The notes below the pieces were generated by a model. It ran no database searches. It was not told the DNA's origin and saw nothing but the letters and a program-made list of their open reading frames with translations. From the NCBI GenBank assembly GCA_013202295.1, contig JABMRT010000096.1, forward strand, positions 1 through 54,051: DNA of 54,051 nucleotides, given 5' to 3'. A program made the translations under genes and the position numbers. The stretch is from Candidatus Zhuqueibacterota bacterium (GTDB lineage: Bacteria > Zhuqueibacterota > QNDG01 > JABMRT01). Shown one piece after another: positions 15,924 through 24,018 of this stretch; within the stretch, counting starts at the first letter, position 1, and each line of letters opens with the position of its first letter.

Positions 15924-17114
15924 TTGACTTCCAAGAAGATAAAAAAGAAACTGGGCAAATATCAGATTGAGCGGCAGATTGGCAAAGGCAGCGCGGCCAA
16001 TATCTATCTGGCCGAGCAGGATTCATTGGGCCGGAAACTCGTCATCAAAGAACTGCTTCCGCTCTATTCATCCAATGAAAAGATTGTGATTCGGTTTCAA
16101 CGTGAGGCCAAGCTCATCTCCCAGCTTTCTCATGAAGCGATCACACATATTTATGATTACTGGGTCAAGGGCAACTCCTATTACATTGCCATGGAGTACG
16201 TGCCCGGGCCACACATCCGTAAAATCCTTTCCACAGTGCATCACGTGCCCGTCCACATTGCGGCACTCATCATTTATCAGATCTGCCGGGGGCTTGATCA
16301 CGCGCATAAGGCGGGTGTGATTCATCGTGATCTGAAGCCCGCCAATATCATGATTTCCAATTTGGGACAGGTCAAAATTCTCGATTTCGGCGTGGCCCAT
16401 TTTCAGGCCGAGGAGAATTTGACCGCACTGGGTGCGGTACTCGGCACCTATCATTATATGTCTCCTGAACAGGCTGTGGGTAAGAAGGTCACACCGGCTT
16501 CTGATGTCTTCTCCCTCGGCATTCTCGTTTATGAATTGCTCACAGGCATCAAGCCATTTTCCAAGGATGATGACGGCGAGGTGCTCGAGAAGATCGTGAA
16601 CAAGAAAGTGCGTTCCGTGCGGCGAATTAATCCGGCTGTGCCCCGCTCCTTAGATCGGATTATAAAGAAGTGCCTGAAGAAGAATTCCAAGCGACGTTTT
16701 CAGGACGCGGATCAGATCAAACTGAAATTGGAAAAGGTTCTGAAGAAATATTCCCTTGATCACAATGCCATCCTGAAAACCTATCTGGATAATCTAGCAC
16801 CCACACCGCCTGATCCGCACTGGCCGCCGAATCTGTGGCGAAGGATTCTGTACCGGCTCACGCATCAGAGTATCCGGACGTATTTTATCTGGGTGATGGT
16901 TCTTGCGGGTTTTGGATTCGGAGAGTACTATTTACACTCGCGGGGAATTACACTGCAACATCAATGGAATGTAGTCCAAAAAGTTACACTATCCGCGTGG
17001 GATAGGGTGATTCCAGCCAAATCTGATACACAGAGAGATCAGGAGATAAATTCCGATGCAAAGCTGGAAAATCCAAAAATCTCTTCACAGGACTCGACAT
17101 CTGCTGTAAAGTAA
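15924..17114 (+). CDS. Membrane-anchored eukaryotic-type Ser/Thr protein kinase
   Basis: A 396-residue Hanks-type kinase. Landmarks are the glycine loop IGKGSAANIYLA (19-30), catalytic Lys42 in VIKE, catalytic loop HRDLKPAN (134-141, Asp136), DFG (154-156) and the activation segment GTYHYMSPE (174-182). The kinase domain ends near 275. A membrane segment follows (about 318-335), then a short polar tail of about 60 residues without PASTA repeats. It starts with TTG one base after the phosphatase stop. The likely substrates are the acidic threonine motifs of the upstream FHA protein, inferred from context. There is no sensory domain of its own, so input may come from the FHA/propeller partner. 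Confidence 0.93.
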   Translation: MTSKKIKKKLGKYQIERQIGKGSAANIYLAEQDSLGRKLVIKELLPLYSSNEKIVIRFQREAKLISQLSHEAITHIYDYWVKGNSYYIAMEYVPGPHIRKILSTVHHVPVHIAALIIYQICRGLDHAHKAGVIHRDLKPANIMISNLGQVKILDFGVAHFQAEENLTALGAVLGTYHYMSPEQAVGKKVTPASDVFSLGILVYELLTGIKPFSKDDDGEVLEKIVNKKVRSVRRINPAVPRSLDRIIKKCLKKNSKRRFQDADQIKLKLEKVLKKYSLDHNAILKTYLDNLAPTPPDPHWPPNLWRRILYRLTHQSIRTYFIWVMVLAGFGFGEYYLHSRGITLQHQWNVVQKVTLSAWDRVIPAKSDTQRDQEINSDAKLENPKISSQDSTSAVK

Positions 17115-17248
17115 TTTCTTATATTCATTAAATAACCTCTCTTCTTTATACCGTTAGAAACAGAGTCAGGAACAAGATGGTATTGTCGCCCTATTATTCA
17201 TTCCTCCTTCACTGTTAATCATTCCCCTTTAGTTATCCTATAATTTAT

Positions 17249-17277
17249 TTGACTCTCAATGGATTATGGTGTATCTT
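17249..17277 (+). promoter_or_regulatory. Predicted promoter of the GH30 operon
   Basis: TTGACT (17249-17254), 17-bp spacer, TATCTT (17272-17277). The transcript would start near 17284, about 50 bases before the GH30 start codon. The rest of the 17115-17334 gap shows no gene. Confidence 0.6.
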
Positions 17278-17304
17278 AACCAATGATCCTGTCCAATAAT
17301 TTTG

Positions 17305-17321
17305 TCACATGTCCAATGTGA
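17305..17321. promoter_or_regulatory. Inverted repeat between GH30 promoter and ribosome binding site
   Basis: TCACAT-GTCCA-ATGTGA is a perfect 6+5+6 inverted repeat in the leader, ending 3 bases before the AAGGAGG ribosome binding site. It may be a repressor operator or a leader hairpin. Its half-sites are those of a CRP site but in the opposite order. Confidence 0.5.
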
Positions 17322-17334
17322 TCAAGGAGGGTTT

Positions 17335-18789
17335 ATGAAGATCCTGAACCGTTTTCTGAACATCCTTTTTCTGCTGATTTTTATATTCGCTGGATGTCAA
17401 AAATCTCCCGAAATCCAAAGGGAGGGATGGAAGATCCCAAAGAAGGCGGAGGTCTTTCTAACCGCTAAAGATACAGACCACAGGCTTTCGAAACAGAGGA
17501 GTATTTCCTTTTTCGGATTTCCGCAGCCAGATGAGGCTGATGCCGCGATCATGATTGATCCCAATAAAACATTTCAGGAAATTGAAGGATTTGGCGGCGC
17601 ATTGACGGACGCGTCTGCCGAGACCTTTTCCAAACTGCCCGGATCCAAACAGGAGGAACTGCTTGAGGCGTACTTTGATCCTGAAATCGGGATCGGATAC
17701 ACACTTTGCCGAACAAGCATTCACACCTGCGATTTCTCGAGCTTCAGTCAGGCGTATACAGAAGTGAAAGATGATACACTGCTCAACAATTTTACAATCG
17801 AGCAAGATCGGACACACCGTATCCCCTTTATCAAACAGGCTTTGGCAGTTTCGGATTATCAGATGAAGATGTTTGCTTCGCCCTGGAGTCCGCCCGCATG
17901 GATGAAATCCAATGACAATATGCTGCAGGGCGGTAAACTGAAACCCGAATATCGAAAGGCCTGGGCACGGTATTATGTACGCTTTATCCGAGCATATGAG
18001 GCGGAAGGTATCCCCATCTGGGGATTGACTGTGCAGAATGAGCCAATGGCCACACAGACCTGGGAATCCTGCATTTACACCGCTGAAGAAGAACGCGACT
18101 TTGTGCGTGATTATTTGGGTCCTGCACTGGAAACTGAGGGTCTGTCCCGCGTGAAACTCATGGTTTGGGATCACAATCGCGGTATTATGTATCAGCGCGC
18201 TAAGGTGGTGCTGGACGACTCCCTTGCATCCCAATATGTGTGGGGTACTGGATTTCACTGGTATGTGGGCGATCACTTTGAGAATGTGCGGCTCGTGCAT
18301 GATGCCTTTCCGGATAAAAAGCTGATCTTCACAGAAGGATGCGTGTTTTCCTATGTGCCTGAACGAATCGACGAATGGCAGTGGGGCGAGCAATATGCAG
18401 AATCCGTGCTTATGGATCTGAACAACTGGGCTCATGGCTGGGTGGACTGGAACGTTCTCCTGGATGAACAGGGAGGACCCAATCATGTGGGCAATTTCTG
18501 TTTCGCGCCGGTTCATGCTGATACCAAAGAGGGCACACTTCATTATATGAATTCCTATTACTATCTCGGCCATTTTTCCAAGTTTATCCGGCCCGGAGCG
18601 AAACGGATTATCGCATCCTCTAACGATGATCAATTATTGACCACGGCCTTTCTCAATCCGGATGGCAAGATTGCGGTGGTGGTTCTCAATATGACAGATG
18701 AGGAAATCCCCTTTATGCTCTGGATTGAGGGCCGTGCAGCCAAGAGCGTCAGTCCACAACATTCGATCATTACATTGATTATGGGATAA
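17335..18789 (+). CDS. Glycoside hydrolase family 30 lipoprotein (glucosylceramidase-like beta-glycosidase)
   Basis: A 484-residue exported enzyme. The start is the ATG at 17335 with AAGGAGG just upstream; a longer frame reaches back through the leader palindrome. The signal segment (1-22) ends with a lipobox before Cys (IFAGC), so it is a lipoprotein. The GH30 (alpha/beta)8 barrel shows the usual FGGALTDASAE near 85, the acid/base Glu236 in VQNEPMA and the nucleophile Glu334 in FTEGC. GH30 enzymes cleave beta-glucosides, beta-xylosides or beta-1,6-glucans; the substrate here is not certain, although the subgroup resembles glucosylceramidase/beta-1,6-glucanase. The DUF5916 gene follows after 10 bp, as an operon. 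Confidence 0.9.
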   Translation: MKILNRFLNILFLLIFIFAGCQKSPEIQREGWKIPKKAEVFLTAKDTDHRLSKQRSISFFGFPQPDEADAAIMIDPNKTFQEIEGFGGALTDASAETFSKLPGSKQEELLEAYFDPEIGIGYTLCRTSIHTCDFSSFSQAYTEVKDDTLLNNFTIEQDRTHRIPFIKQALAVSDYQMKMFASPWSPPAWMKSNDNMLQGGKLKPEYRKAWARYYVRFIRAYEAEGIPIWGLTVQNEPMATQTWESCIYTAEEERDFVRDYLGPALETEGLSRVKLMVWDHNRGIMYQRAKVVLDDSLASQYVWGTGFHWYVGDHFENVRLVHDAFPDKKLIFTEGCVFSYVPERIDEWQWGEQYAESVLMDLNNWAHGWVDWNVLLDEQGGPNHVGNFCFAPVHADTKEGTLHYMNSYYYLGHFSKFIRPGAKRIIASSNDDQLLTTAFLNPDGKIAVVVLNMTDEEIPFMLWIEGRAAKSVSPQHSIITLIMG

Positions 18790-18799
18790 GAATTCCATC

Positions 18800-20968
18800 A
18801 TGAATCTTTCCAAATTGGGGCGCACTGCCTTTGCTTTTGTTTTGCTTTTCTCAATATTACTTTTTGGGGAGGAAAAGAGGGAAATCCAATTGTCTTTGGG
18901 CGAGAGTAGTGCGGACAGTTCCAATCCACAGGTTGTTGAAGAACGATCAACTCTATCCGCTACGCACAATAGTGAGAAGATAACCATCGATGGTCTGCTT
19001 AGCGAGGAAGTGTGGCTGAAGGCCGAAAAACTGGATATCTTCTACCAGTTCGAACCGCATTACAATGAGCCGGCTTCTTTGCCCACCATCCTTCGGGCCG
19101 CCTACGATGAGAAAAATCTCTACTTCGCATTTGACTGCAAAGATCCGGAACCGGCCAGGATCACGGCCCGGGCTACCAAGCGGGACGGAGACGTTCTAGA
19201 AGATGACGCCGTGGCCATCGCCCTGGATACCTTCGATGACAACAACAGCGCCTATATGTTTGCCATCAATCCACTGGCCACTCAACAGGATGGACGCTTC
19301 GCTGACAACGGCCGTACCACGGATATGAACTGGGACGAAACCTGGTACGCGGCGGCTCATGTCTATGAGGGCGGCTGGACCTGTGAGATTGCCATTCCTT
19401 TGAAATCTCTTAAATATAATCAAAACCTGACGAGTTGGGGTTTTAGCGCAGGGCGCTGGATCGCCCGCCTGAAAGAGAAACATTTTATCAGCAAGGATCT
19501 GGTGGCCACAACGCGTGTATCCCAATTTGGCACACTGACCAGCTTGCAACTGAAAAACTTTTCCGTGAAAAATTATACAATCATTCCCTACATGCAGGGT
19601 GAGTTTGAGCAGGGTGAGGCGCCGGTGAGCAATACAGGTGTGGATGTACGCTATAATCCTGTCAGTAACCTGGGTCTCTCATTCACGATTAATCCTGATT
19701 TTGCCACAATCGAAGGGGATGTGGAGCAGGTAAACCTGACCCGCTTCGAATTGAGTTACCCCGAAAAACGCCCCTTCTTCCTGGAAGGTGCGGAGAACTA
19801 CTCCACACGGATCCGTCAGTTCTACTCCCGCCGCATCGGGGAGATCCCCTGGGGTGCCCAGGTAAACGGCAAGGTGGGCAAGTGGAACCTGAACGGATTG
19901 ATGACCACGTCTGATCCCTCAACAGCAGGAGCGGAACCTGAATCAGGTCAGGAGGCTCTCTATTCTGTGTTCCGTGTCAATAGCGAGTTGAAGGGCGGCT
20001 CCACTATCGGACTTATAGGAGCGAACCGAACTTATAAAGGAAACAACAGTGGCTCGCTGGGACTCTCGGGCACGCTCTTTTTCACAGACGTGCTGGGTAT
20101 GACCACACAGTTGATCAAATCCCACGGGTCGTCATCGGAGGGCACTTGGACCGGATTCCTTCGGCCGGCCTATGATACCCAAGTCAGCCACTTCCATCTG
20201 CGCTACTCCTCCTACGGTACGGGAGTGAAGGAGAACATGAACACGGTGGGATTTATCCGGCACGATGACCGCAAAGAGTTCGACACCAATCTGCGACATA
20301 CCTTCTGGATTAACCGCCTTGGTTTTGACTCAGTACAACCCTCCGTAAATTATAACCAGTATTGGAGCCAGTCCGGCTATCTACGCTCCTGGACCCTGGA
20401 CACGGATGTGGAAATTTCTCTATACAAAAGAGTCAGTCTGGAACTGGCTTACGAGACGGATTTCAAGGCTGAGTACGACCCCTATTTTGAGAAGGACTTT
20501 AATAATCACGAGTGGGGTTGTGATTTCGGTTACGACAACAACCGGGGATTCTCCACCAGCATCGAATACAAACGGGGAAAGATTTTTGACAGCGACATGG
20601 AGGCCATCGAGGGCGGTTTGGAAGTGAAACTTCTAGAGGCCTGGGATCTCTCGTATTTCGCAGAGAAGACCTGGCTCTCGCCTACAGAACCAGGAGAAAA
20701 CAGCTGGATCCATTACATCCGTTCCAGCTATTATCTGAACACTGATCTTTATTTCAAGGTTTTTTATCAGACCCGCTACGAGCTGAACAGTTTCTGGCGG
20801 GATCCCGATTTTGAGCTTCAGCGAAAAACACTGCAGCTCCTTATGGTCTGGCGCTTTCTGCCGCCCTTCGGCTCGTTGCAGCTGGCTTATCAGGAAGGGA
20901 CGACCCGTTTCACGGAAGATGAGGGCCGGGGAAGAACTCTCTTCACCAAGCTTTCCTGGGTATTTTAA
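18800..20968 (+). CDS. DUF5916 outer-membrane protein with CBM9-like N-terminal domain
   Basis: A 722-residue protein with an N-terminal signal segment (about 1-24). A carbohydrate-binding family 9-like domain follows (about 55-225; IDGLLSEEVW, AYDEKNLYFAFDCKDP and DDAVAIALDTF are typical positions). The long C-terminal region has alternating aromatic beta-strands, ends in a final Phe (WVF) and contains the DUF5916 hallmark YPEKRPFFLEGAENY. This family is predicted to form an outer-membrane beta-barrel with an external sugar-binding domain; no biochemical role is established. Its position behind the GH30 lipoprotein suggests binding or import of the same glycan, which is inference. Confidence 0.85.
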   Translation: MNLSKLGRTAFAFVLLFSILLFGEEKREIQLSLGESSADSSNPQVVEERSTLSATHNSEKITIDGLLSEEVWLKAEKLDIFYQFEPHYNEPASLPTILRAAYDEKNLYFAFDCKDPEPARITARATKRDGDVLEDDAVAIALDTFDDNNSAYMFAINPLATQQDGRFADNGRTTDMNWDETWYAAAHVYEGGWTCEIAIPLKSLKYNQNLTSWGFSAGRWIARLKEKHFISKDLVATTRVSQFGTLTSLQLKNFSVKNYTIIPYMQGEFEQGEAPVSNTGVDVRYNPVSNLGLSFTINPDFATIEGDVEQVNLTRFELSYPEKRPFFLEGAENYSTRIRQFYSRRIGEIPWGAQVNGKVGKWNLNGLMTTSDPSTAGAEPESGQEALYSVFRVNSELKGGSTIGLIGANRTYKGNNSGSLGLSGTLFFTDVLGMTTQLIKSHGSSSEGTWTGFLRPAYDTQVSHFHLRYSSYGTGVKENMNTVGFIRHDDRKEFDTNLRHTFWINRLGFDSVQPSVNYNQYWSQSGYLRSWTLDTDVEISLYKRVSLELAYETDFKAEYDPYFEKDFNNHEWGCDFGYDNNRGFSTSIEYKRGKIFDSDMEAIEGGLEVKLLEAWDLSYFAEKTWLSPTEPGENSWIHYIRSSYYLNTDLYFKVFYQTRYELNSFWRDPDFELQRKTLQLLMVWRFLPPFGSLQLAYQEGTTRFTEDEGRGRTLFTKLSWVF

Positions 20969-21113
20969 GATCTAAAAAGTGAATAAGACGAATGTGGATC
21001 ACGAGTGGAGATATTAGAAATTCCTTTTATACTTTGAATCAAGGGCTGAGCAGTATGGAGCATCAGTTCAGCACGTTCAATTATTACTTAGATTTTGGGA
21101 TAAGGAGCACATC

Positions 21114-23081
21114 ATGAAGCTTTCCAGAATGAATACCATCTTCATCGTCCTTTTTCTGCTGCTTTCTATAACACTTGTTGCGGAGGTACGTCTGCCGCGT
21201 GTTTTCTCGAGCCACATGGTGCTGCAGCAGGATCGGGATATACCGGTCTGGGGTTGGGCCGAACCTGGTGAACAGGTGACTGTAAAATTGTTTGATCAGA
21301 AAAAATCCACTACTGCGGATGAAGAAGGAACCTGGCGCGTGACTTTAAGCAAGATGGAAGCAGGCGGCCCTTATCAGATGATTGTGGAAGACAGCAGTGT
21401 CGTACTCTTCGATGATGTGCTCATCGGCGAGGTGTGGATTTGTTCAGGACAGTCCAATATGGAGTGGCCGCTTTCCATGGTGAATAACGCGGATGAGGAG
21501 ATGGCAGCCGCGGATTATCCCAACATGCGACTTTTCCAAGTGTCCAATCGGATTGGGGGTAAGCCGGAAACTGATCTCCCCTCTGGTGCGTGGGCTGTGT
21601 GTACACCTGAAACCGCGCCGGAATTTTCTGCGGTGGGTTACTTTTTCGGACGGGATCTCCTTAAAACACAGAATGTGCCGGTCGGATTGATCAGTTCGAA
21701 CTGGGGCGGTACGGATATTGAAACGTGGATCAGTCAGGAAGCCATTCAGACCCATCTTGATTTTGAGGCGCCTGATGAGGCCATGGGGAAAATGTCCATG
21801 CAGGAAATCATGGAGAAAGCGGACGAGGAATACGAAGCATGGCTGGTATCCATCCGTGAAAACGATCTGGGTATGAAAGAAGGCAGTCCAATCTGGGCTG
21901 ATCCTGATCTGGATGCGAGTGAATGGCCGATCATGTCTTTACCAAGTCTCTGGGAGGGATCCGGTCTACCCGGCCTGGACGGTGTGGTTTGGTTCCGCAA
22001 GACCTTTGATCTAACCGATCCTGAAGCAAAATCGGATCTTCATTTATCCCTCGGACCAATCGATGATTCGGACGAGACTTTTGTCAACGGCAAGAAAGTC
22101 GGCGAAATGTGGGATCAGTACAATGTCCCACGAAAATATACAGTACCATCCGATGTGCTGCAATCCGGTACGAATACATTGGCAGTTCGGGTTGAGGATT
22201 ATACAGGTGGTGGTGGGCTGTGGGGCAAGCCGGAGCAGCTTTTTATCCAAACCATGACGGAAGAACGCACCTTGGTTGGGGATTGGCAGTATCAGGTGGG
22301 GTCGGGCAGTGAGTCCCGGCGTCCCAGGCAACCGGGGCCGAACAGCTATCCCTCATTACTTTTCAACGGCATGATCAATCCGCTCATCCCATACGCCATG
22401 CAGGGTGTGATCTGGTATCAGGGTGAGAACAACGCAGGCCGCGCATATCAGTACCGCGACCTGCATCCGCTGATGATTAAAGACTGGCGCAACCGCTGGG
22501 ACGATGATTTTCCATTCCTTCTCGTCCAGCTTGCCAATTACATGGCTGCTCAGGATGCACCGGCTGAGAGCGACTGGGCCGAACTTCGCGAGGCGCAGCT
22601 CATGACTCTGTCCGAAAAGAAAACGGGTATGGCTGTCACGATTGATGTCGGCGAAGCGCAGGATATTCATCCCCGGAACAAGCAGGATGTGGGTCACCGG
22701 CTGGCCCTGGCTGCGCGTAAGATCGCGTACGGCGAGGATATTGTCCACTCCGGGCCGATTTATGATTCCATGAAAAAGAAAAAGGATCACATCCAGCTTA
22801 AGTTCAAACATGCAGGAAGCGGCCTTGAAGTGAAGGATCGGTACGGTTATTTAAAAGGATTCGCAATCGCAGGATTGGACAGTGTGTTCCATTGGGCCAA
22901 AGCAGAGATCGACGGCAAAGACAAGGTGAAAGTCTGGAATCCTAAAATCGAAAAACCGATTGCTGTGCGTTATGGCTGGGCGGCCAATCCGGATGATGTG
23001 AATCTCTATAATAAAGAGGGATTGCCCGCGTCTCCGTTCCGCACGGATGACTGGCCGGGAGTGACGCAGAAAGCGAAGTGA
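21114..23081 (+). CDS. Sialate O-acetylesterase family protein
   Basis: A 655-residue exported esterase. The signal segment covers about 1-22. The SGNH-like catalytic domain holds the GQSNMEW box with nucleophile Ser114 and the D-x-H pair Asp517/His519 in QDIHPRNK. Between them lies a GH2-type beta-sandwich insertion (about 280-390), common in this family. These enzymes remove acetyl groups from sialic acids or from plant polysaccharides such as xylan and mannan. With GH30 and GH130 genes nearby, a plant or algal hemicellulose role is at least as likely as sialic acid. AAGGAG precedes the ATG. The enzyme is probably periplasmic and ends in a strong terminator. Confidence 0.9.
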   Translation: MKLSRMNTIFIVLFLLLSITLVAEVRLPRVFSSHMVLQQDRDIPVWGWAEPGEQVTVKLFDQKKSTTADEEGTWRVTLSKMEAGGPYQMIVEDSSVVLFDDVLIGEVWICSGQSNMEWPLSMVNNADEEMAAADYPNMRLFQVSNRIGGKPETDLPSGAWAVCTPETAPEFSAVGYFFGRDLLKTQNVPVGLISSNWGGTDIETWISQEAIQTHLDFEAPDEAMGKMSMQEIMEKADEEYEAWLVSIRENDLGMKEGSPIWADPDLDASEWPIMSLPSLWEGSGLPGLDGVVWFRKTFDLTDPEAKSDLHLSLGPIDDSDETFVNGKKVGEMWDQYNVPRKYTVPSDVLQSGTNTLAVRVEDYTGGGGLWGKPEQLFIQTMTEERTLVGDWQYQVGSGSESRRPRQPGPNSYPSLLFNGMINPLIPYAMQGVIWYQGENNAGRAYQYRDLHPLMIKDWRNRWDDDFPFLLVQLANYMAAQDAPAESDWAELREAQLMTLSEKKTGMAVTIDVGEAQDIHPRNKQDVGHRLALAARKIAYGEDIVHSGPIYDSMKKKKDHIQLKFKHAGSGLEVKDRYGYLKGFAIAGLDSVFHWAKAEIDGKDKVKVWNPKIEKPIAVRYGWAANPDDVNLYNKEGLPASPFRTDDWPGVTQKAK

Positions 23082-23101
23082 GGTTTCATCCAATAATAAT
23101 T

Positions 23102-23136
23102 AAAAAGCCCCACTTGGATGAGAGGGGCTTTTTTTA
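23102..23136. terminator. Bidirectional rho-independent terminator
   Basis: AAAAAGCCCC and GGGGCTTTTT form the stem of a hairpin with A- and T-runs on both sides. It lies between the converging esterase gene and the small membrane-protein gene. Confidence 0.88.
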
Positions 23137-23167
23137 ATCCACTACCCGTTATACAGGTTCTCCCTTT

Positions 23168-23371
23168 TCAAGGGGATATTCTTTCATTTTGAAAGGCATT
23201 CCATTTCTTTCGTCTAACCAGACCTATAATCAGGTATGTAATGCCTGTTCCGTACAAGATAAATACACATTCGAATTTGAATTTCATTGTCAGCAGGATT
23301 CCGGCGATGAGCAGTCCAACGCCGTAAATGAAGTATTGTTTGTGATTTGATTTGTTTTTATTGCTTGTCAT
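23168..23371 (-). CDS. Small two-helix membrane protein of unknown function
   Basis: A 67-residue frame beginning MTSNKNKSN, with two predicted membrane helices (about 13-29 and 35-53), a short loop and a basic tail (RRKKW). I do not recognise a family. It lies 29 bp after the lipoprotein gene on the same strand and directly before a terminator, which argues for a real gene. No convincing Shine-Dalgarno sequence is seen, so confidence is moderate; a TTG one codon upstream is also possible. Confidence 0.5.
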   Translation of the reverse strand: MTSNKNKSNHKQYFIYGVGLLIAGILLTMKFKFECVFILYGTGITYLIIGLVRRKKWNAFQNERISP

Positions 23372-23400
23372 CAAGGGGTGTCACGAAATAGGAGGTTTGA

Positions 23401-23871
23401 CTATTTATTAAAATCCCATGAGTCTTGCACCACTTGCACGTCGCCTTCTTCCTGATTGCCGTAGAATCCCCATTCGGCGGGATCTTTTCGCAGAAAACAG
23501 AATCCAAGCGGGTCGAATCCGGGCGTGAATTCAACCGATTCCTCGCCGTTCTCCCACTCCACAGTGATGACGAACGAGCATTCGGCGTAAATCCCCTTTA
23601 ACTTGATGTGAATGTTCGTGATGTTCAACGCGTTCGGGCCATCGCTCAGAATAATTTCCACGAATTCCTTGTCAATGCCGTTATGCAGAAAGCGAACAGA
23701 GAAAAGCTTCATGAGCCGATCCCTATTGCCAGTGTTGTAAAACGATTCGAACTGGCTGTACAGGGCCTTGATCAACTCATGGTCAGTGACGATGGGCCCC
23801 GTGATTTTATTAACACAACTGGATGTGATCAACAAAATGCAGATTATTGAAAGGGCGGCTTTCCTCATCAT
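23401..23871 (-). CDS. Putative lipoprotein of unknown function
   Basis: A 156-residue protein with a signal peptide and a lipobox before Cys19 (LITSSC). The mature part has a stretch resembling SnoaL/NTF2-like folds (LIKALYSQFESFYNTGNRDRL, about 33-53, then beta-strands), a common fold of small exported binding proteins; this resemblance is only suggestive. GGGGGA stands before the start codon, and a well-formed promoter lies at 23929-23957. No carbohydrate-active motif is present. It probably sits in the inner leaflet of the outer membrane. Confidence 0.7.
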   Translation of the reverse strand: MMRKAALSIICILLITSSCVNKITGPIVTDHELIKALYSQFESFYNTGNRDRLMKLFSVRFLHNGIDKEFVEIILSDGPNALNITNIHIKLKGIYAECSFVITVEWENGEESVEFTPGFDPLGFCFLRKDPAEWGFYGNQEEGDVQVVQDSWDFNK

Positions 23872-23928
23872 GGATTTCCCCCTGAAAATTCTGATTTAGA
23901 TAGGTTTTGTTAAAGTTGCCTGATGTGT

Positions 23929-23957
23929 AATATAGCTTAAAGAGCGTGAAATTGCAA
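23929..23957 (-). promoter_or_regulatory. Predicted promoter of the lipoprotein gene
   Basis: On the minus strand TTGCAA (23957-23952), 17-bp spacer, TATATT (23934-23929). The transcript would start near 23922, about 50 bases before the lipoprotein start codon. The same -35/-10 pair occurs in front of the sulfatase-maturase gene. Confidence 0.6.
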
Positions 23958-24018
23958 ATGGATTTCCTTGATATTCATTCCATGACTTTTAAGAGAATGT
24001 GATTTCTGATGTATGAAT

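Noticed and set aside
17304-17321. CRP/FNR-type binding site before GH30
   Set aside because: The half-sites are in the reverse order (TCACAT then ATGTGA) with a 5-bp gap, so it does not match the CRP or FNR consensus; kept only as an unassigned palindrome.
17458-18633. 391-codon frame on the minus strand opposite GH30
   Set aside because: Shadow of the GH30 gene, whose catalytic residues and lipobox are clear on the plus strand.
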